This document shows positions 20,992-32,063 of a DNA stretch of 64,000 nucleotides, piece after piece (position 1 is the stretch's first letter; each line of letters opens with the position of its first letter). The DNA is from Drechmeria coniospora (lineage: Eukaryota > Ascomycota > Sordariomycetes > Hypocreales > Ophiocordycipitaceae): the NCBI RefSeq assembly GCF_001625195.1, contig NC_054389.1, forward strand, positions 3,406,520-3,470,519. The letters are read 5' to 3'. The notes under the pieces are model-generated. The model was given only the letters and a program-made list of their open reading frames with translations, had not been told where the DNA came from and ran no database searches. Made by a program: the position numbers and the translations under genes.

Positions 20992-22506
20992 CAAACAGGG
21001 GCACTCGTCATCGCCACAGCAGGGGAGGCGGAGGTGCAATCAATGGAGGCACGGTGGAGCAAACGAAGATGCGATTAAATCGCATGTGAGAGGATACATA
21101 ACTTGCGGCACCTTGTCCCTGGTAGGGCGACACGTCTCTTGGAGGTTGGCTTTCATCTGTATGCCACAAGTTGCACGACGTCATCAGCATGCGATTAGCT
21201 TATAAAAAAGTCGAAACCGAGACCAAAATTACTTATGCGGCCTAGAACTTGGTAGTTGAATCCCCATTGACCGAATGCATAAATTACCGATTGAACACTT
21301 TGCGTATTGTGATGCGGCTTCGTGGTTTTTCGAAACTTGACGCCGCTGGCGACGGAGGGAGCGAGAACTGTGGACTCGACAGGGTGCATTTGGACGTCCG
21401 CCGTTATCGCCGATGGTCGAGGCCGAGCGACAGCAGTTGGTAGACCCACGAGATGAGAACGCCACTATTACCGCGAAGGCTTGTGAATGCTATTGGGCAC
21501 CTACAATCAAGGCACCTTCGTGTCTAGGTACTAAGGTAGGTTGGCTAGTAGCAGGTGCCTGGTGGCAGTACGTCACAATTGTGCAAACAAGGCCTTATGT
21601 ATCTGTTGTTGTTGCTGGCGCTCGAGGGTTGTCCGTACAGAGGGTACGCAGATTGGTACCAGGTATTAGTACTTAGGTACAAGTATGCTAGTGTTCGAAT
21701 GGACTTGACGCGCAATAATACCTCTCAACCAAATGTTAGTGAGTGAATACACTATGTTACGCCACCCTCCCTTGCTGTGATGGCCTGGAGTTCCCTCTCG
21801 ACTGCCTTCAAGTTCCCAGCTAGATCCTATTATATAAGACTAATAACTATGGAAGACACAGCGACAAAACTTAATCTCCAGTAACATTGATACCCAGTTT
21901 CAAGTTTGAGAGTCCATGTATCACATCGTGTGCTCAAGCAACCTGGTGATTAGGTGCCCATGCACTCAGCAGTACTGAACGAACATCCTACTGCTTGTTT
22001 CCTGATGGCGTTGTACTAGTGCTCAGTACCAAGGAGTAGGTAGAGCACATTTGGCAGGTATAGATAATACCTTGGCACCAACCGGGCACCAACCTGGCAC
22101 CAACCTGGCACTACCATGGCACGTTACCTCGGCACCTTTCTGACCTATCTTGCTTGGTTGGTACTCATGCCTGGTTGTGCTCACCTTACTTACGTTCACC
22201 CTCCTTCACTACTTACACTGTGTGATGCCTTGGACGTCGGCGGCCTCGCACAAGTCAGCAAATCAGCCAGCCTGCCCCAGATGTCTGTCGCTTCGCCACC
22301 CTTCGCCCTGCGTTGAGCGACAGGTCAGCACAGGTCAAAGTCAGTGATTGCTGACCTGCCAGCTTTCGTCGCGTCGTACATACATTCATACTTAGATAGG
22401 CTCTGGCCCCCCCTTCTCCACCAGCATCTCGACATCCGACTGTCTCGCCAGTGGCCTGCCTCCTTCATCCATCGCCAGCTTGCCATTCAATTTGGTCCAT
22501 TTAGCC
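20992..22506. other. Intergenic region upstream of the GT41 gene
   Basis: No gene is recognised. A short tandem array of GGCACCAACC(T/G)-type units lies at about 22073-22125. The final ~150 bases are pyrimidine-rich, promoter-like, ahead of the ATG at 22507. Confidence 0.55.
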
Positions 22507-25500
22507 ATGTTGCCTGCTCCCCATACGCGTGCTTCGTCATTCACCGAGATTCATGCTGTCCGCCATAGGGACAAGCCGGGCTCCTCGTCGATCCGATCAT
22601 CGCAACGGCAACCGCACCGCCGGGCTGCCGTACCTCCCGTCATCTCAATCCCGCTTGCCCAGCATGGCCTGCGTCTGGATATTCCCGACGGTACCGTCGA
22701 TGGTTTCAATGGCTCCCCTGGGCAGCTATCGCCTCGTCCACGCCAGGTCAGGTACACAATGCCGCCGTCCTCGCATCCCGACCCAAGGTCCAGTCCTTCC
22801 ACTACCTTGCCGCAGCGTTCATTTCACCAAGTCTGGACGCCAACGTGTTTTCGGCTTGGTAACCGCCCACCTAGAAGACTATCCTTGAACCTTCCAGCAC
22901 ATCATCGGCCTGTACATGGCAGAGCCATCCCATCACATTATCTGTCATCTCCCATGTTCGGTGGTGCCAGTCCATCGACGCAACGATACCGTGCCAACGT
23001 GGACCATACGCATGTCGCCGGCCTATTGGTCAACCAGCCTGTTTCTGTCATGCGAGAGAACAATCAAGCTGCAGCAGTCATGAGACCTTCTCCGTCGCCC
23101 GTAACGGAGTCTCTTCCGTATGGCCATGATGCGCTGCAACTCGGGCTCGGTTTGACATCAGGAAGCTACTGGGGTCCCGAGCAATGCCCTCATTCATCGT
23201 ACAGTGTTGGCCAAGTTGAAAAATTTCTCCCCCCTGGCCCCATTCGTTATCATACGTCCAACTGCTCGCCCTCGACGATCCTGGGCAGCCCACACCGCTC
23301 CGCCGATTCTGTCACCTCCAATGTGGATGCCTCATCCTGGGTCCTTGATCACCCAAGACTTCTCCCGGCTGCGGAGGCAGCGGGTCAACCTGGGTTCAAA
23401 GAGATGGCCCTGGCGCATGCGAAAACGAGTTATGTCGACCTGCTTGCGTTTCTAAGGTCCGACGGCCGACCAACCGCACCTCAGGTCAGTCCTGGCCGTG
23501 GTGTACCCGACGACGTCCTCGCTTATCCGAGGCCATCGCCGTCGGTAATATTCGAACCTGGTGCGCCGAATCTGGCCGAGCACATCTGTCTCGATAGAGT
23601 CATTGGGTGTGCCCGACCTAGCCAGCAGGTTGCGCCAGATCACCACGTTGTTGCTGTGACATCCTCGCAACGGGGGGCAGAGTTGTATTCCTCGAATCAC
23701 ATGGCAGCCTTCGTTTCCGGCACACAATCTCAAATCGCTGACGCTTCCCCCTTGGCAATATCCTCATCAGTGATTGAAAGCGCCAAGTCTTCATTGGACG
23801 TTCTCAACAACCTTTGCGAACATAGTGATTGGAGGTGGTTAGAAGGCCTTCTGCTTGGAGGTTGCCTACACTATGGGCTAGAGAACTATGAAGACGCACT
23901 TTCATGGTTTGCGAGAATCCTTCATTTTGACCCAAGGTTAGTGCCCGCCACCACAGCCATCGAGTGACGGTCCTGGTATCTGATATTCCTCCACCGCGCA
24001 GGCATGTGGAGGCCGTTACAAATTTTGCTGCGACATTGTATTGCCTTAACCGTGAACAAGATGCCGAAAACCACTGGCTCAATGCTGTAACGCTGTGTCC
24101 GGGTTACCTGGACGCCACGGAACACCTGCTTGGCTTGCTGTACAAGAGTCGTGGCGAAGAAGCTGTCCGAATCATTGCCTATGTGCAGCAAGCCCTCAAA
24201 CTCCCTTCAACAGCAGCAAGTCAGTTGAGTCTCACCGAGAACGAAGGATTCGGCTCCAGTGGCTACGCATTACCCGGGCGCGAGAATGGCAGAATGCTCG
24301 CACTGGTACATGCCAAAGCCACTATGCAATACAATCTGAAGGAATTGGACAATGCAGCAGAGTCATTTGAAGAGGCCGTCTTAATCGGCGCAGGTAGGCG
24401 CTTTGGCGGTATTCAAGACCTGATAGAGCGTGTACACACTGTTCTGTCATCGGAATCACCAAGCACCGGATCTCGAGACGAAAGACGACAACCGCTCTGC
24501 CCGCTGATGCTACCTCCAGAGAGTGCACTGGATACGGCACGCCGGGTGTTTCCGGGCCGGGGCGAGTTGCCCGGCCTGCACTTCGTGCGAGATGTGCATT
24601 CCAAGCAGGCCGCGATTCAGACCACCAGCAACTCGCTGCTTTCGCTAGCCAAGATTTTCCAAGACACCATGTCCAAGAGCGGTGGGGATCACGCCATGAT
24701 CCAGAACTTGCCTGGTGTTGGCGATATCCTATGCCTCTACTACCTCTCATTTTCTCTCCAAGAGAGCCCGTCGACAGCCAACAACGTTGGAATTCTACTT
24801 GCTGGAGTACAACAGCACGCTCTCTGCACGTCGGCATCGTGGTCTTCCAATCATGCTGCCACGCCAAACATCCCCGGCGCTTCCCACAGAAGCGGGACTG
24901 CTCTCGCCTTCTCGTACTACAATTACGGGCTACGACTGGATTCGAAGCATGTCCATCTTCACACAAACCTTGGAAGCTTGATGAAAGACGTCGGCCATCT
25001 GGATCTCGCAATCCAAATGTACGAGCGAGCCGTCATGTGCGATGGATCATTCGAAATTGCCTTGACCAACCTTGCCAACGCCGTCAAGGACAGGGGGGAC
25101 ATAAATGAAGCTGTTGAATACTACCGCCGCGCCATCAGCTCGAATCCTGAATTTACCGAGGCTGTATGTGGCCTGCTGACGGCACTGAACTCGATCTGCA
25201 ATTGGCGAGGTCGTGGCGGAGTGGTGCTCGAGTCGGGAAAATACGACCGGTGGCATGTCGACGATGAAGGAAGGCTCATTGACGCAAGAACAAGCGGTAC
25301 GAGTTGCGGCTTGATCAAGCAGGTCGTTGATATCGTCACGCAGCAGATCGAGGACGCCTCTTATTGGGGCCGGCACACGCTCCGGGAGCCGGTCATCACG
25401 GCGCTGGCCACCGAGCTTCAGCATCTCTGTCACAAGTTCGATCTAGATTGCGCGATACGACAATGGGCAGGCAAACCTTGGGAGGGATCACGGGCGTTAC

Positions 25501-27263
25501 GCCTCATAGAACGTGCCACTCGGTTGATTCTTCGCAAATGGTATCTGGAACGCCGCCATGCCACGGGCCGACAGTCGGAAGGGCCGTACTTCCGGCCAAG
25601 ACTTCCTCCGGGCCTCAATGTGCCTGCAGCGCCAACCGTGCTCCCATTCCATACTTTCACGTGCCCTTTGACAGCGAAGGTCATTCGAACAATATCGCAA
25701 CGCAACGCGATGCGCATATCTTGCGCCACGTTGCGATCACCGTGGCTGCCATGTACAGTGTACCCGCCACCAGCTCCGCCCGACCCCCATCTCAACGTTG
25801 GCTACGTATCTTCTGACTTTAACAACCACCCGCTGGCGCATCTGTACGTCCATCCTCTCATTTCCCTACCGATTCCTCCCCTCCGCACTGTTATAGCATG
25901 GTGTAGCTGTGCTGACCGTGCCGTCCGTGACTGCCTATGCGAAGAATGCAATCGGTCTTTGGGCTGCACAACCCCGACCGCGTTCGAGCTTTCTGCTATG
26001 CCACATCGAGCAGCGATGGTTCGACCCATAGACGAAAGATAGAGAAGGAGGCCCCGGTATTCCGCGATGTCAGCCATTGGCCCTCTGACAAGCTGATAGA
26101 TCAGATTATCCAAGACCAGATCCATATTTTAGTCAATCTCAACGGTTACACAAGAGGAGCTCGGAATGAAATTTTTGCGGCCAGGCCATGCCCCGTGCAG
26201 ATCTCGTTCATGGGCTTCGCAGGCTCACTGGGAGCAGAGTGGTGTGATTATCTGTTGGCCGACAAAACAGCTATCCCCCTATGCACCCTGCGTCCATGGC
26301 GCGACAACATGACTATCGAGGGCGTTTTCCATGACAACAATGAAGGTGATGATGGCGGGTGGATGTATTCAGAAAACATAATTTTCTGCCGCAACAGCTT
26401 TTTCTGCTGCGACCATGCCCAGTCTTGCGAGAGCCATGAACGGAGGATGTCATGGGATGAGGAGCAGCGGCAGCGATGGGCCATACGGCGGGAAATTTTC
26501 CCAGCTGTCGCGGACGACATTGTCATTCTGGGAAACTTCAATCAGCTGTACAAGGTGAGCTTCCTATGCCGTGTCTTCACTCGATCGGGAGATGGCCCAT
26601 CACGAGCGGCTTACCTGCGGACAGATTGATCCCACTACATTTCGGTCGTGGCTAAGGATCCTGGCCGGGGTCCCCAACGCAGTCCTATGGCTTCTGCGCT
26701 TTCCAGAATCGGGCGAGAGCAATTTGAGGGCGACGGCCAAGGCTTGGGCCGGAGCCGAGGTAGCAAGCCGGCTCATTTTCACCGACGTCGCCCCAAAGAA
26801 CCAGCACCTCTCGCGCGCCCGTGCTTGTGACCTCTTCTTGGACACTCCAGAATGCAACGCGCACACGACAGCAGCGGATGTCCTGTGGTCCAGCACGCCG
26901 CTTCTGACGCTGCCGCGATACCCATTCAAAATGTGCTCTCGCATGGCAACATCCATTCTGCGGGGCGCGCTGCCCACATCAGCTGAAGGCTCGCAAGCGG
27001 CCCGGGAACTCACAGCGGAGAATGAGTCGGAATACGAAGAAACGGCCATTTCGCTCGCTTCCGGATTGACTTATGTTCAGTTGGATGAGCTCGACTACGC
27101 CGAGGGTCGTGGGCGGCTGGCGGAGATGCGAAAGCTCTTGTGGCATAGCAAGTGGCAATGCGGACTGTTCAATACCGGCCGTTGGGTGAACGATGTGGAG
27201 ACTGCATACGAAGAGGCCTGGCGACGATGGGTCGAAGGTGTTGGGGGCGATATTTACCTCTGA
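22507..27263 (+). CDS. TPR-containing GT41 glycosyltransferase (O-GlcNAc transferase homologue)
   Basis: Predicted nucleocytoplasmic UDP-sugar protein O-glycosyltransferase of the OGT/SPINDLY family. Exons 22507-23936, 24002-25843, 25945-26554 and 26625-27263 give 1506 residues. About 1-420 is Pro/Ser-rich and disordered. TPR-like helices follow from about 440, with clear repeats around 785-860 (HVHLHTNLGSLMKDVGHLDL, EIALTNLANAVKDRGDINEA). The GT41 domain spans about 1060-1480. NVGYVSSDFNNHPLAHLMQS, restored across intron 2, carries the conserved His. Further motifs are CPVQISFMGFAGSLGAEW, NFNQLYKIDP with the conserved Lys, and PECNAHTTAADVLWSSTPLL, matching the nucleotide-sugar site of animal OGT. 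By homology the donor should be UDP-GlcNAc, but the SPINDLY branch uses GDP-fucose, so the sugar is inferred. The start at 22507 is the first in-frame ATG; the N-terminus is poorly constrained. Confidence 0.88.
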
Positions 27264-30200
27264 TGAGCGGGTTGGACGAGGAAGCGCCATGAAGGACGGC
27301 ATCGGTCCCTTGATCGGGTGGAGGACCAACAACGATGATGAGATGACGACGACGAAGACCATGATGCACCATGATTCCAACGGACGACGACGACGACGAT
27401 GATGGCCCCTGCATAGCTGGCACTGACCAACATGTCTTTTTTCTTCTTCAAGGCCAGAGATCCAGTTCACTATTTGTACGGAATCTCGCTGGCTGTATGC
27501 TGATTGTGGTTGTCCTTCGGTTGTGCCCGTTCCGTTGTGTCCAGTCAATATCCAACCAGGGACGAAAACGCAAGGTGATGCCGAATAGCCCAAAAATTCG
27601 AAAGCAGCTATGCAGCTATGCTGGACGATAACACGAGTTGCAAATTGGTTCTCGAACCCAACAGTATAACGAAATGCTAGAAAGGCTGTCGAGCTCGAGA
27701 GAGGCTACGGCTGTCCATCAGGACTTGCAATGCAGCGACTTGGCGGATAGACGTGACAACAACGTATGCACTACATTCAGTCATGATATCCTTGGGCGAG
27801 GAAATGACATGATTAGGTTAGGTTTTGCCGGATTTCAAGGTTTAATCCACGGTTAAACGCGCGTACTTGGTGGCGCTGCTTTTCTATCAAGGGTATACCT
27901 GCATCGATTAAGATGCAAAGCCGACAACAAATGGTACGTGTAGTATCATGGACGATTGATCTGACAAGGAAGTGTTCTGTAGCACCGCCTTAACCACCGA
28001 GAGTGGTGACTGACGTTGAAGGCCGCCCCCGGCCTGCAAACTACATCGCATGCAAATGAATGTTTGCGAAGTGGTGGGTGTGCCTTGAGCAATGGTTTCT
28101 CGCACCGGTTGGAGCCGTGCTGGCTCCTTTACTGCCAAGGCCGGGAATTTAAGGCCAGTTCTGTACTGGCAAAGTTTATGGGTGCCGGTGGTAAGGTGGC
28201 TACCGAGGCACCGAGACTGCATGTATGGTCGTATCACAACTAGTGTCCTGGGTGGCAAACGCCAACTCTGCCGCCAGACTGGTAGACTGGGAGAGAGGTG
28301 AGGGGCCGCTGGCCACTGTCAACTGCGTCTCGAACGGGGGATTGCATGCGCCAACCAGAAGACCGAAATCAAAGCAAGTGGAGGTAGCAGGTAGCCGCAG
28401 GAGCTGGCTTGTTGACTCGCTCAGTGTTTGCCACGGCCGCAGTGTGCAAAGCTTATCGTGCTGGATCACCAGGTTGCCACAGGCTTGTGGGCGGGAACTG
28501 ATGAAGTCTCCTGCAGAAGAACCGTTGCTCCCACGTCGCAAACGTAACAGAAGGCATGCATACGATCGCGCCTGGACGTCAGCAAGGGATTTCTTTGAGG
28601 TGCCTCAATCGCCTCTGGACCTCCCTCCGACGCGAGGCACTAGATGCGACCATCTGGTCCTAATACTACCTACATTGTGTCTAGTGCCGAGGCAGCAGGG
28701 AAGCGGGCACTGCACACGTCTGTCCGGCAATGCAAAAAACAATGTTGACCATGTTGATATGTTCCGCGTATGGACTGCGGTGCGTGGCCCACGTTAAATT
28801 TCGAATCGTAACCGACAATTGTCGTTTTAGGCCTCGTATCACTTTCAACGCAAACCCTAGCCCTTGTCGAATCGCTTTGCAGAGTAATGGCTGGCTGCTC
28901 ATGCTCCCTTCGCCGGCCTTCCTTCAGCGAGGAGAGCAATAACTGGCAGACACAGATGGGGCAGGTCACCCAAGTTGGCGGAGGAAGAAGCCGGACCGAT
29001 GGCCAGATTCCCCGCCATTTAATGTTCAGTGACGCAGCAACACATGGACGAAGAGTGGAGAGGGGGGGTGGCCAACTTGACGGATGACTCTTGGCGGACA
29101 ACGATGAAACGTACAAACAACAGAGGTACTCATCATCAAGGGATTCATTCTTCGTGCGAGGCGTCCCTAGATTTATGGTTGGGCACCCATGAACTTTGCC
29201 TGTACTTCTCCGTACCATCTTTTGAGGGAGTACATGCTTGTCGACCTCGCCATGCAGATGATGAACGGTACACCTTACCTACTGGTACCTGCCAATACAC
29301 CTGTGAGGTAGAACGTAAATGAATCGTTTGATTTAGTCGTAGCGTGTGACCCGGTCACGGCAAGATGGTGTGCTGGCTCGTGAACGTATGGCGCGGGCTA
29401 AACGGTGTTTTGGCGAGGCAGTGGCCAGGCAGCATTGAGTGTGGATATATGGTACTTGTACATGTAGACCTGCCTCGGTGCTACTAGCAGGCGATTGGTA
29501 TTCTATCGGGAAGGCCTGCGTACTACTAAGGCACCGAGGCACCTGGGTAGGTGGCTCGCGTCGGGGTCGCAGCCATACTTTGTTTTCATAATATGACGGT
29601 GCACGTCAAAATCCGAGCAAACTGGTGTGGCTTGTGTCACAACGCAACAAAACAACGTTCGTCTCTCGCTTTTCATTCTTGTGTTAAATTTCCCGCCACT
29701 AAAAGCGGCCAGAACTGTGCGTTTTGCGACTCGAGGATCGCATAGTTCATTTTGGACGAGGAGAGTTGCGACTTGTATACCCTTTAGGTGCCCATCCTTC
29801 CCGGAGTTGATCGACACAAACTTCGACTTATCGAGGAGTGAACGAAGAGAGTGGGACAGACGGAAGGAAATGGCCCAGCCATGCAGGATATGTAGATGAT
29901 GGTACAGGCGGACGGCATCCGCAAGACTACCGTGTATTCCTTCGCCCACCACCTGCTTGTATCATATCAACCCACCAGGAGCACTTTCTGAGCACGAACC
30001 TGAACTACCCTCCTAGCAGCAGCTGGTCGTAGCAGGCGGCCGATGGCCGGAGAGGACTCTGTTCCGCCGTCGTGAGAGTAGCATGACCTGCGTACCGTCA
30101 CAAGGAACACCATGATTGCTCGCGCGGAGTCATGTTACCGGCGACCGCGACCGCAACCACTCGAAAATATCCTGCCTGTAGGCTGCGATCATGGTGCAGC

Positions 30201-30653
30201 TGCAACGTCAGCTTTCTGGAAATGGGGCAGGCAGGTAGGATAGCAACTAGGCAGGAAAGTGCTCAAGTGCTATGGCTGTACCAATAGTACTACGTGCTTC
30301 TAGGTGGTAGTCGGTAGCAAGTATGTCCTGCTGCAGCCGACTGCTACAAGGTAGTTCATACAGGCAGGTATCCCATCTTGCTTCGGATGCTACTCACCTA
30401 GTATGCTTTAGCCCACCTGCAACTGGCGATGGCCAGGCAGGCGTCGCCGTCATTTCACTTTTTTCACTTTTTACCTTTCGACGCCCATTCTGCACTAGCA
30501 AACTGAAGTTAACGGTCCACTGCCTTCGGTACAAAAGACGTCTACCGTCCCCCGTTTACGCCTCAACTCCTTCTCCGTCTCCTTTCCGCACGGAAATTTC
30601 TCATAATTAAATACCCGCTGCAGTCATTTCACCCACCAGCAAGCTGTCAGTCC
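27264..30653. other. 3.4-kb intergenic region upstream of the Myb gene
   Basis: No coding gene can be supported. Open frames up to about 190 codons occur on both strands but resemble nothing known and lack intron-consistent extensions. A GAC/GAT trinucleotide run lies at about 27384-27405. Composition stays gene-like rather than AT-rich. An unusually long promoter, a long 5' leader or a non-coding transcript for the downstream regulator would all fit. Confidence 0.5.
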
Positions 30654-32063
30654 ATGGATAATTTCAAGCAGGTTGATGGGCCATGCCCCTCACCACCTGA
30701 CAAAACTGACGGCCGCAAAAAGCACAGTAGCAAAAGGAAGACCAACAGGGAGGGCAGCAAGCAGGATGCAAGCAGGAGGGACTCTGTCAAGGACGACGCC
30801 GACAACGAGGACGCCGATGAGAACGCCAAAGACGAGGGCGACAACGAGGAGGATGTGAATGAGGACGCCAACGAGGCCGACGAGGGTGCCAGCAGGAACG
30901 ACGTCGATGGGAACAGCAGCAAGTCGTGCACACTGGCAACAACCAGAAGCGAGAGCGCCACGCCTGGCCACAGGAGGGGTCCATGGTCAAGCACCGAGGA
31001 CAACACGCTGATGACTCTTGTTACCTTGCACGGCCCTTACAACTGGGTGCGCATCGCCCACAAGCTGAAGTCTCGTACTCCCAAGCAGTGCCGCGAGCGT
31101 TACCACCAGAACCTCAAGCCAAGCCTGAACCGCACGCCCATAACACCCAGCGAGGGTCGCCGGATCGAGAGAATGGTGGCCACCATGGGCAAGTGCTGGG
31201 CTGAAATCGCGAGGCAGCTGGATGGCCGCAGCGACAATGCCGTCAAGAACTGGTGGAATGGCAGTCAGAACCGGCTCATGCGTCGAAAGCAGCAGCATTT
31301 AGAAAGCGCCAACGCGGTGAGGGCGGCGACGGCACCTGCAGGAGCACCGGCAGCGACACCGACAATAGCGTTGGACATGGCCCCGTCCCACGAATTACCC
31401 GCCGTTCACGGGTACGTGAGTCACGAACAGCGTGCCGACCGAAACGCCTTGGAGTACCATAGATGTCCCCGTGTTCCGCTTCTGCCCGCTCCCCACATTT
31501 CCGGGCCGGTGCCAGGTACCCTCTTGCCATTTATGCGAATCAACGGCCAGGGCCAGCAGTTGCTTCCATGGACAGGCAACCATCAGCCGCTGTCACCGTC
31601 ACCGCATGAGTCGGAGCAGGAGAGAACCGAGTCGGACGCGGGCTCCCCTTCCAACTACACGACTGAACCTCGCCTCGAGCTCCCGCCGCTTCGGGAACGG
31701 CCATTTCCCAGCGGAACGCCCCAGAGGCTGCCAAGCTTGAGCTCCCTGTCGAACGCAACATCTGCCGCGGTTGGGGGACAAAGTGGCCAAAGCCATTGGC
31801 ATCAAAACCAATGGCATCAAGGCCAATGGCATCAAGGCAATTGGAATCAAAGCCAGTGGTATCCGGGCCAATGGAACCAAGTCCGAGGTCAAGCTTGTGG
31901 CCGAGGCGATCACCAAAGCCAAGGACCGAGTTGGGGACCCCGGAACGTCGCACCCCTAGCCAGCCAGCCGCGGCTGTCAGGGGCACCACGCTTACCCGCT
32001 CCGACCGGCGAGTTTAACGAAAGCTCACGGGGATGCACCTGCGGGTTTTCACGATGGTCGTAA
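30654..32063 (+). CDS. Two-repeat Myb protein, FlbD-like, with QW-rich tail
   Basis: Predicted nuclear DNA-binding regulator, single exon, 469 residues. The first ~105 residues are Lys-rich, then strongly acidic (KDDADNEDADENAKDEGDN-type). Two Myb repeats occupy about 106-205: RRGPWSSTEDNTLMTLVTLH and NWVRIAHKLKSRTPKQCRER, then EGRRIERMVATMGKCWAEIA and GRSDNAVKNWWNGSQNR. These match the Aspergillus conidiation regulator FlbD closely, including the YHQNLKPSLN linker. In FlbD the repeats lie at the extreme N-terminus, so this looks like a paralogue with an added acidic region. The remainder is Pro/Ser-rich. Residues 381-411 form a degenerate QWHQG-type tandem repeat (nt 31794-31886). Targets and role in development are inferred only from the domain. 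Confidence 0.85.
   Translation: MDNFKQVDGPCPSPPDKTDGRKKHSSKRKTNREGSKQDASRRDSVKDDADNEDADENAKDEGDNEEDVNEDANEADEGASRNDVDGNSSKSCTLATTRSESATPGHRRGPWSSTEDNTLMTLVTLHGPYNWVRIAHKLKSRTPKQCRERYHQNLKPSLNRTPITPSEGRRIERMVATMGKCWAEIARQLDGRSDNAVKNWWNGSQNRLMRRKQQHLESANAVRAATAPAGAPAATPTIALDMAPSHELPAVHGYVSHEQRADRNALEYHRCPRVPLLPAPHISGPVPGTLLPFMRINGQGQQLLPWTGNHQPLSPSPHESEQERTESDAGSPSNYTTEPRLELPPLRERPFPSGTPQRLPSLSSLSNATSAAVGGQSGQSHWHQNQWHQGQWHQGNWNQSQWYPGQWNQVRGQACGRGDHQSQGPSWGPRNVAPLASQPRLSGAPRLPAPTGEFNESSRGCTCGFSRWS
31794..31886 (+). repeat. In-frame QWHQG-type tandem repeat
   Basis: Six to seven imperfect 15-bp units (for example CAATGGCATCAAGGC) encode a string of alternating Trp, Gln, His and Gly within the Myb protein. 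The nucleotide units are similar enough to suggest recent slippage or unequal exchange. Frame is kept throughout. Confidence 0.8.

Noticed and set aside
14940..27263. Secondary-metabolite or GPI biosynthetic gene cluster
   Set aside because: Mcd4, Gpc1 and Bst1 are housekeeping genes separated by unrelated genes; no synthase, tailoring enzymes or shared regulator is seen.
28225..28797. Plus-strand open frame of 190 codons
   Set aside because: Arg/Ser-rich translation without domain, signal peptide or splice-consistent neighbours; likely chance.
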